The position numbers and the translations under genes were made by a program. From assembly GCA_000620545.1 (NCBI GenBank), contig JIBA01000012.1, forward strand, positions 1-64,000: 64,000 nt of DNA. The letters run 5' to 3'. Within the stretch, counting starts at the first letter, position 1. The number at the start of each line of letters is the position of its first letter. Positions 24,732-33,400 of the stretch are shown piece after piece. The notes under the pieces are model-generated. The model was given only the letters and a program-made list of their open reading frames with translations, ran no database searches and was not told the DNA's origin. The stretch is from Intrasporangiaceae bacterium URHB0013. Lineage in GTDB: Bacteria; Actinomycetota; Actinomycetes; Actinomycetales; Dermatophilaceae.

Positions 24732-26966
24732 TCACTTGCGCGCCGGCTCGTTGACTGCAACTGGCGTGGCCATTGTCCGGTAGAACGAAACAAAACTGTT
24801 CGGTCTTCCGCTCCACGAGAGCGCAAGGTGGTCTCGTGCACGGGTGGCGGCAACATAGAGAAGAGACCGCTCACGCAGCAGAGCGTCCTTCCACGCCTCG
24901 TCGTCGTATAACTTTTCCTGGAAACTCACAGGACTGGAGTCGACGCCCAGGCCGAACATGACCACGCGGGAGAACTCAGTGCCCTTGGCTCGGTGCATGG
25001 TCATCACTACGGGCGCTGCGGGCCGGGCATTCCCGCCATCGAACACCTCGATCGGCACTCCGCGCTCGGCGAGTCCGGCGGATACGCGATCACCTTGGGA
25101 CCTGTCGCGCACCAGAACAGCGGTCGCCTCTTTGGGGTTCGTATCGTGGGCCCAGTCGCGCAGAAGGTCAGCCACCTTGTCCAGCTCATCCCCAGGATCA
25201 GTGGCCTCGACGAACTTTGGCCGGGGGCCCCTCCTTGCGGATCGGTAGTTGAGCGGGGCTTCCTTGCCGTCCTCAAGATCGGCGTAGTCGCCTCCTTGAA
25301 GCAAGGTCATTGCATACTCGAGGTTCTGCTCGGTCGTTCGGTAGTTAAGCGTTAGTCGCTGCGATCGGCCGACAACCCTTATCCCGTAGTGAGCCAGGAC
25401 GACTCGCTGCCCGTAGATCCGCTGGTGCGAGTCCTCTGCTATGAAAAGGTCGTTTGCCTGCTCGGGAACAAGCGCTCGAAGCAGCTGCCAACGAGCGGGC
25501 GTCAGGTCTTGGCCCTCATCGACCAGGACGCGATCGACCGTGGCGTGATCCTCCTCCAGAGCGATCCGCCTGAGATGGGCGGCGGCGATCGTCGCTGCTT
25601 CGCCGAAGTCAACGACTCCTCCCGCTCGCCCCCTCAGCCGATATGCCTCTACTACGCCCCATATGGCGTCTCGCTTGGCTCGGTCGAGGGGGACTCCCCG
25701 GCCCAACCGACTCACAGCAAAGTAGTCGTCGCGGCTCGTGACGCAGTTGGGCAGGATGGCCATCTCGTACTCGGCCTGCACGAACGACGGGGTCCGGAGG
25801 AAGTCGGGCAGAGCCGAGCCCGCGGAATCAATAGCTTCCTGCCACCTGTTCTGCAGCGCTACCTTGACCTTCGGCATAGCGTGCCCAAGCACGCGCTCTG
25901 CATCGACCGCGATGTCTGACCCGGCGTTCCTGATGACTGCAGCTGCCACTTGGTCGATGCCTCACACAAAGACCCCGACGTCACCCAATGACGGAGCCAG
26001 CCGCACCTCTGGATCGAGGCGCCGGAGGTCCCGCTTCATGTCGTCCGCCAGGTTGCGTGTGTACGTCGTGAGCAGAATGCGAGCTTCTGAATCCCGTTCG
26101 GCAAGCGTGCGAGCGCGGTGGATCAACACAACCGTCTTGCCTGTACCCGCTCCACCGGACAGGCGGAATGGACCGTTGTAGTTCCGGTCGATGTACCTGC
26201 GTTGCGCGGGATGCAGGAAGACACGCCAGGACCCGAAGTCACCTTCCTCGATGACGCGCCGCAGCTCCTCGCTGCCTTCCACATACGCGAACGAGAGCTG
26301 AGCCGCCGGGTGTGCCAAGCCAGTGACAAGTTGTTCGTCCTCGGAACCCTCCACAGCGGACTCTCGCGCGAGGCCGAGATCTTCCTTGATTTGTGCGACT
26401 GAATCGCCGCTCGCGAGACCTAGGAGAGCCAGTTGCTGCCACTCAGGAGCGTCAGCGCCTACCGCGAGGAGCGCGTCGTCATCGCGCGCCCGCAAAGCCT
26501 GTTCAGCGAGCCTGGGGTCCAAACCTAGCTCGTCTCGCAGCTCAACGAGGTCATGACCCATGGTCACGAGGAAGGAGGGCGACAGTTCCTCCGCTGGCAT
26601 CGAAATGACGGCATGGGTGCTCGAATGGGGAACTTCGGGGCTCTCGAGAACGGCTTCGGTAACTCCGATCACGGGATTCGTCCTAAGGACGATCTTCTTC
26701 GCGATTTCGATGGCTTCGTCATGCGGCCAGACGCCATTGAAGACGTAGGTGGTGTCCCGCCCATGAGGAATCTTGTGTAAGACGGCCCTGAAGCCTTGAT
26801 CTACACGTCCAGTCCTTACCCTCGGGTCTGCGCTGTTGACGATGGGTTCGATATGCAGGCCCGGCGCGGTGTCGTCAGTGCTCAGTTTCTCAAGAAAAGC
26901 AAACGCCTTCTTCTTCAGCTCCGTTGCCACCGTTGCCCGACTACCGAGGTGCAGATATATGGTCAT
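24732..26966 (-). pseudogene. UvrD-family helicase with RelE-like N-terminus, interrupted by in-frame TGA
   Basis: One 744-codon reading frame is split by a single TGA at 25962-25964; translation before and after it is in the same frame. Codons 1-334: residues ~1-95 resemble RelE/ParE toxins (DPRVRTGRVDQGFRAVL, then FNGVWPHDEAIEIAKK), followed by a linker and Walker A SGGAGTGKT (Lys277). After the stop: LVDEGQDLTPARWQL (Walker B), SQRLTLNYRTTEQ, MTMHRAKGTEFSRVV, and LLYVAATRARDHLALSWSG, the remaining UvrD motifs. The full-length family is a toxin-like/helicase fusion common in actinobacteria. A GTG at 25949 could restart the second half (405 aa). Either a recent nonsense mutation (CGA to TGA), recoding, or reinitiation giving two subunits. 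Confidence 0.78.
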
Positions 26967-27370
26967 TCCTCAGGCCCCTACTTGCAGTCGGCGGTTCGGC
27001 GGCCTGTGTCCAGCGATCACTGACGACTCCAGAGGCCGGGCTCCCAGAAGAGAGTCCATCGCCGACCATAGTGGTAGACGCCCCTCTTCCGACTCATCAC
27101 TGCGTAACAGGTGGAGTCGTAAGCTGATGCGGGGCGACGGCTGTTCGGCTGAGCGTTGGCGGCCATCCACGGGCCAGCGATGTCGCACTAGCAGCCAATC
27201 GAGCGCCCGGTAGGCCACAGGGCCGGAGCCCACGGACATAGTCTCCTCGCGTTCGGTGCGTGCCATGAACCCCACACGGCGGCATCGGGCTGCTTCGGAG
27301 AGACGACGCGCCCGGCAATTCGCCCATCGGGTCAGCTGTGGTCGCTAGGGTGCAGCCGAGGGGAGCGCTA
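26967..27370. other. Divergent intergenic region of the helicase and Druantia-like genes
   Basis: About 400 bp between two divergent starts. It must hold both promoters. Several short open frames cross it but none has a ribosome site, recognisable protein or coding-like composition. No repeat or strong hairpin was noticed. Confidence 0.4.
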
Positions 27371-30300
27371 GTGAACTTGAAGGCTTGGAACTCGAGGCTG
27401 TTCGCGGAACTTGTCGCCGATGGTCACGAGGACGAACGGCTGTACCTCTATGTGGACCGCGGCGTGCTCGCCCATGCGTCCGGGTTAGACGAAGAATCGG
27501 CGATCAAGAACTTCTGTTCCGCGTTCCACGCACCGCCGCCGCGAGAGTCGCCGTTCACATCCGCTCTTCGAGAGACGGCCGCATGGAGATCGGGTGGGTG
27601 GCACGGCGAACCGCCGTGCGTGGCAGCGTTGAGCATGACAGTCCTCGCGGTGACGGAGGACCCAATTGGCAGCGCCAACGGTGTCTATCGGCGTCAGAAC
27701 AAGCTGCTGGGTCTTCCGGAGGAGGCCAAGGCGCCACTTGGGTACGACAGCGTCACGGGTATCTGGAAGATCTGGAACGAGTGGCTCAGCGGACCTGGGG
27801 CACGCTACGGGAGACCGAGCGCCCAGGCCCACGAACGTTGGACGCTTCAAGGCTGGGCGCGCAGCCAAGGGCTCGTGCGGTTTAGTGACCGACTCCTGAT
27901 AGAAGACTTCCTTAGCAGCGTTCGAATCGGTCCGGCCGACGTGCGGCGAGCGGAACAGGTAGCGGAGGACTTCCTGGCATGGTTGCGCTATCGGGGCGAA
28001 CGAGGCAGGAAGTTGTTAGCAAAGGTCTCTGATGACGCCGCCATTGACGTGCTGCGTGAGGTCATGGGGGACGAAGTCGTTCGATGGACCGGGACGCGCC
28101 GACGGGTCAGGCAGGGCGGACATCAGCTTCAGGCCCTGCTCACCTACGACGAGTGGAGTGAAGAATTCGGCTTAGCCGTGCCGGTTGACCAGCGCCTCCT
28201 TGGTCAAGACGTCGTCATGGATGGCGAGCAGGTTCACATTGACGAGTTTCTGCCATACCTGAGGCTCCCCGGTGAGCCGGACATGCTTCGGAGTGGGGCT
28301 AGCCTGGCAATCACGGAAGGGGTCAAAGTCCACTTCTCGCCTGAGCCAGCGTATGTCCTTCGGGACGAGCCTGCTGTCGAGGGCAGTCTGCAAGCTCGTG
28401 GCGCCGCATCGTCCAAGGCGTACCGCGTCCTCGTATACGGCCAGCACCTTGCGGAGACAAGGGAGGTCCTTCGGCGTGCCGGGCACGGCGGAGACCCAGA
28501 ACCGGCCGCGGCGACGGGCTGGTACTGGTTTACGGACGTCATGACGTGTCCCGACACGACCGAGCTGCGCGCATTGGGGCTGGGCTCCCTGGCGTCGCCT
28601 CGGCCTGCGGCCATGGAGCTCAGTGGGGGCTTGCGTGTGAGTGGAGACACGTATCTGGTCGGCTTCGAACCAGACCTCGCGGTGCCTGAAGGGGTGGCAG
28701 TAACCCTGGACGGTGTCCCGATCGATGTGCCTGGTGGCGCGTCCACTCCTTTGCGCAACCGCTCGCTTATGCCGGGGACTCACGTCGTCAGCACCGACGT
28801 GGGCGACTCGCTCTCGTTCGTGACGGTGACCCATATTCAGGAGCGCGCCCGGGGATCCGACCTGGGGTGGCGCCTGGGCACGGGTCTCGAGCCGGTAAGG
28901 GACTTGGATCAACCCGTGTACACCATGACGCTTAGTGGGGCCACCATTCGTGGCATAACTCTGCAGACTCCCTTGACGGCGCGCTTGATAGCGGGCCGGG
29001 AGTGCCTCGCCGTTAGCGTGCTTGGCGAGATCCGTCAGGTGTGGCCGGCGACCGAAGGGTGGTTGCAGGCAATTGGTCTAGAGCCGGGCGCCGTAGATCT
29101 GAGTCGTGCGCTGCGCGACCTCCTACCTAACTCTGCGTTCTTCCTCTTCCGTAGCCAACGCACCGGGGCCATCGACGCCATTGCGCTGCACCCGGACGCT
29201 GCTGCCTCTCCGGGGAAGGTTCCATCCGTCACCAGGCCCGACCTTGCCTCGGCTCTGTTCCAGGAGTGGCGATGGATCGGGGACGCAGAAACAAAACTGC
29301 GCGATGAGATCCTCACTAAGACGTTTGGATGGGCGCACTCACCGGCAGCAACGACTCGACCGGCACCCGCCGCCTACCAAGGCCTCAAGGTCGACCTACG
29401 AACAGACGTCATTGCGGGTCCTGTGGAGACAAATCCATACAACGACATACTTAATTGGCTCTCGGAGCGCGAGCGCGGAACTGCGTCGCTTGAACAGTTC
29501 CGAGATGCCTGGGCATGGTCATGTGCGCGCCACGGACTTCCCGAACTTGCGCTAGAGGAACGTTTAGCGCTCTACCGGTTGGAGCGCCTGGGCTTTCTGG
29601 AGAGGGATTACGCGCGTCGGCGAATCGGGGTCGCGCGGCCAGCGCTCTCGGCACTTCCCTCGGCCAACGGGCTTCTGTTCCTGACTGGCGCTCGCCCGAC
29701 ACGCCTCATGCAGCGTCTCGACGACGAAAGCGATTCCGATGAAGTCATCGCGGAAGCGATCATGTCGACGGATATTCAGCAGCGCACCCAACTGGACGCT
29801 CATGGGCGACCGATCGCGCCCACGGTCATTTACGTCTCCTTCGACCCGTCCGAGGCCGCAGTGGTTAGGGCAGGGATGGAACGGTTGGGAGTAGCCATGC
29901 AGGGGTTTGCTAGCGAGGCGATACTTGATCATGCTCCGGACGCCCGGCACGCACTTGGCTTGGCCATGCGCTACATCGGCTCGCCCGGTCGCCACTTCTT
30001 GAGGCGAAAGACAGGCCCGGAGGGCGTTGCCGACTGGAGCCCAGCCTCAAGCGATAATCCGCGAGGGCTGTACGAGTACCGCTTGCCCTACGGGTCGGTC
30101 TTTGCGTATCGAACCGAATGGGGAGGGGATCTTGTGAAGGTAGACCGTCAGCTCGGTTCATGGGTGGACACGGGAGCGCAAGGACACAGAAACCTGCTGA
30201 AATACCTTCTGACCCAACGCAAGTTGTTTGTCCCTCGAGGCCGCTCACTCCCGTTGCCTCCACTGCTCGACCGTGCCCTCGTCCTCAGAACGGGCCTGCT

Positions 30301-30451
30301 GCCGACCGCAACGACTCTGTCGCCCCGAGGCTTCGGTCGCAGTGCGAACTACTGGGTGTACGAGAATGTCGACCTAGCAACTGCCACTCATGTGGCTGAC
30401 CTGCTTGCCCAAACACTGGATGAAATCACCCGAGAGGACTTTGTGCCGTGA
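27371..30451 (+). CDS. Large protein upstream of DruE-like helicase (DruH-like candidate)
   Basis: A 1026-aa protein without recognisable catalytic motifs. GTG 27371 is preceded at 5 nt by AGGGGAG and is preferred over a GTG 33 nt earlier. The N-terminus (NLKAWNSRLFAELVADGHED, YLYVDRGVLA) is compact; the middle is beta-rich. The last four bases overlap the next start (GTGA at 30448-30451), so the two proteins are made in fixed ratio and very probably form one system. By size, position and partner it fits DruH of type III Druantia, but I base this on architecture, not on sequence alignment. Lower GC than the flanks. Confidence 0.6.
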   Translation: MNLKAWNSRLFAELVADGHEDERLYLYVDRGVLAHASGLDEESAIKNFCSAFHAPPPRESPFTSALRETAAWRSGGWHGEPPCVAALSMTVLAVTEDPIGSANGVYRRQNKLLGLPEEAKAPLGYDSVTGIWKIWNEWLSGPGARYGRPSAQAHERWTLQGWARSQGLVRFSDRLLIEDFLSSVRIGPADVRRAEQVAEDFLAWLRYRGERGRKLLAKVSDDAAIDVLREVMGDEVVRWTGTRRRVRQGGHQLQALLTYDEWSEEFGLAVPVDQRLLGQDVVMDGEQVHIDEFLPYLRLPGEPDMLRSGASLAITEGVKVHFSPEPAYVLRDEPAVEGSLQARGAASSKAYRVLVYGQHLAETREVLRRAGHGGDPEPAAATGWYWFTDVMTCPDTTELRALGLGSLASPRPAAMELSGGLRVSGDTYLVGFEPDLAVPEGVAVTLDGVPIDVPGGASTPLRNRSLMPGTHVVSTDVGDSLSFVTVTHIQERARGSDLGWRLGTGLEPVRDLDQPVYTMTLSGATIRGITLQTPLTARLIAGRECLAVSVLGEIRQVWPATEGWLQAIGLEPGAVDLSRALRDLLPNSAFFLFRSQRTGAIDAIALHPDAAASPGKVPSVTRPDLASALFQEWRWIGDAETKLRDEILTKTFGWAHSPAATTRPAPAAYQGLKVDLRTDVIAGPVETNPYNDILNWLSERERGTASLEQFRDAWAWSCARHGLPELALEERLALYRLERLGFLERDYARRRIGVARPALSALPSANGLLFLTGARPTRLMQRLDDESDSDEVIAEAIMSTDIQQRTQLDAHGRPIAPTVIYVSFDPSEAAVVRAGMERLGVAMQGFASEAILDHAPDARHALGLAMRYIGSPGRHFLRRKTGPEGVADWSPASSDNPRGLYEYRLPYGSVFAYRTEWGGDLVKVDRQLGSWVDTGAQGHRNLLKYLLTQRKLFVPRGRSLPLPPLLDRALVLRTGLLPTATTLSPRGFGRSANYWVYENVDLATATHVADLLAQTLDEITREDFVP

Positions 30452-33400
30452 ACACAAACCAAGGCTCGAATGCTCGGCCTATGACGCCTCGGAGTGTCGC
30501 CGAGCACCTCGAGGACGTGTTCATGCGCTACTACAGCACGGCGTACGAACTGCGTGATGCTGGCATTACTGCAGAACGCGACGCCCTTTTGCGCGCACCT
30601 GGCACCACATTTACCGAGCCGTATGTCGAGGCGATGCCGACGTACCAACAGTCAAGCGAGTCGCTCGCCGCAGTGCTCGACGGGCTCGATGTGCCGACAG
30701 CTGCATCCCTGATCCAGGCTGGCCTACTCCCGTACACCTACCCCTATGCGCATCAGGTTGACGCGCTGCGCGCGTCCCTGATGGGCCAAGATGTCGTGGT
30801 CGGAACCGGCACCGGCTCGGGTAAGACGGAAGCGTTCCTCATGCCCGTCCTCTCTAGGCTTGTGGCCGAAAGCGCGCGCTGGACACCTGATGGACCATCG
30901 GATGCAGCGCCCTGGTGGCCCGGCAAGGGCCCCTTCGTGCCCCAGCGAACGGCCGACCCAGGCCGCCCAGCGGCTGTCCGCGCGCTGCTTCTCTACCCAA
31001 TGAATGCGCTTGTGGAGGACCAACTCGTCCGCCTTCGCAAGGCTCTCGACTCCCCGATGGCTCGAGCCTGGTACAAGCAGCACACGGGGGGCCAGCAGTT
31101 CTACTTCGGTCGGTACACCGGCCATACCCCGCTGCCAGGGACGCGGTTCAGTGCCGACACCAGCAGAGTTGATCGCCTCCGCCGCCTGATGAAAGGTGGG
31201 GCCGCGCGTCACGCGAAGTTGCTGGAGCGAATTTCCTCGAACGAGGTTGCGGAGGACGCGCGCTATTTCCTGCCCGCCTTGGACGGCTCCGAAATGCGGA
31301 GCCGCTGGGATATGCAAGCCACGCCCCCCGACATCCTCATCACCAACTACAGCATGCTCTCCATTGCACTCGGACGCGCTGACGAAGCACCGATGCTCAA
31401 CGCGACGCGCGAGTGGATCGAGAGGGATGCGCGCAACGTCTTCACGCTGGTAGTGGATGAGCTGCACATGTACCGCGGCACGGCAGGATCTGAAGTCGCC
31501 TACCTTTTGCGGCGCCTGTATGCAGCGCTCGGCCTCGACAAGCGGCCAGACCAACTGTCGATCATCGGGACCTCAGCGAGCATCAGCAATGATGATCAAG
31601 GACGAACCTTCCTCAGTGAGTTCTTTGGCAGGCCTCGCGACCGACGATTCCAGTTTGTGCAGGCCCAGGCCCAGACGCCAACCACAGGAACCGACCTCAC
31701 GGCTCTCGTCGCCTCACCGGAGTCCACTCCGCCCCCGGGGGATCTTCCCTCCCAAGAGGTAAGAGACGCGGTACTGTCGGCGCTCGCTCACGACGGAACC
31801 CTGCGGCCGCGGGCGCTAAACGACCTTGCGGGCAAGATGTTCCCTACACTCGATGCCGCTCAGGCAGACCGCTCCGTCGACAATCTCATCGCCGCCCTGG
31901 GCCAACAGACGGTGCCGGCCATACGCTTGCGAACCCACCTCTTCGCGAAGACGCTTCAGGGCCTCTGGGCCTGCAGCGATCCAGCCTGCCCACAGGTGGA
32001 AGACCACCATCGCAGCGACGGGCGGCGCATCGGGAAAATCTACAAGTCAGCCCGCTTCACCTGTGAGTGCGGCAGCCGCGTCCTTGAGCTCCTGTACTGC
32101 CAGTCCTGCGGGGAAACAATGCTGGGCGGGTTCACTGCACGGGAGCAGGGCCGGGAGTTCCTTTTGTCCACGCGAGCAGCCCTCGACGAGCTCCCTGACC
32201 GAGCACTGAGCGCACGTACTGGCGACAACTATCGGGTGTACTGGCCCACGAGCCGTGTTCCTGTCAAGACTGCGGTCAAGTGGACGGCCTCTGGCCGCAA
32301 ACTTGATTCCGACCAGGCAACGCCGAAGTACCAGATGCGCTTCCAGCGTGGGAAGTTCCAGCCGGGGACGGGGGTTCTGTCTCCCGCGCCCAGCGGCTCA
32401 ACGGGCTACTACTTCGAGATCAGGTCCACAGGTGTCGAGGGAGCGGCTGGCCGCATGCCGGCATTTCCGACTCGCTGTCCGGGATGCGGCGATGACTGGG
32501 AATACGAGTGGATAGGCCCAGCAGAGGACCCAAAGCGCAGCAGGTCGCCGATTCGCACTCAGGGTGTCGGTTTCGACAGAGCGAACCAGGTCCTGACCGG
32601 CTCGCTCAAGAGACTCCTGGAAACTGGTCTAGTCATATTCTCGGACAGCCGTCAAGGTGCCGCCCGAGTGTCCTCTAACCTCGAGTTGGCCCACTATCTC
32701 GACCTTGTCAGGACGCTTCTCATCGAGGAAGTGGGATCTCCCGCGGACGAACGGACTCTCATCGCAGGCTTTCTCGACGGGACTGATCGAGGGCCCGAGG
32801 CCGTTGCAGCCTTCGGGCGATTGGAAGGACGCGACTCAGAGGCCGCCATGGCCATGATGAAGGCGGCCAACGGGTTTCCCCTTAGTTCAGTCGATGAGGA
32901 AGCTATCGCGCGAGCACAAGAACTGTTGGCCGGCCGCCCGTCGGTGATTGATCTCTCGCGGCGGGTGGAGCCGAAGCTCCTCGCCCTTGGAGTCCACCCG
33001 GCTGGCCCCATGTACACCCTGCAGAGAACCAAAGTGAAAAAGGGAGAGGGGCGCAGTTGGACCACGTGCTTTGACTGGGATGCATCGCCCATTCGGGACC
33101 GTGGAAGTGCCCTGGACCCCGAGGCAAGGGAACTGCTCCAAGCTATGCGCGAGGCCCTAAGCGAACAGGTCGTCCGGACTGCCTTCGCCGGCGGGGACCG
33201 TGATGTTGAGTCGCTCGGGCTGGCCTTCACCGTGCCGTCGACATCACCAAGAGTGGGCTCCCTCGATGGCGAAACTTCATTGCAGTTCGCCTGTTCAGTT
33301 CTGCGAATCTTGGCTCGAAAGCGCCGCTTCCAGGGACTCTCGGAGTTCAAGTCCAACTGGCCAGAGGAGGCGCGCGTCTACGCAGACCGCGTTGCTGGCA

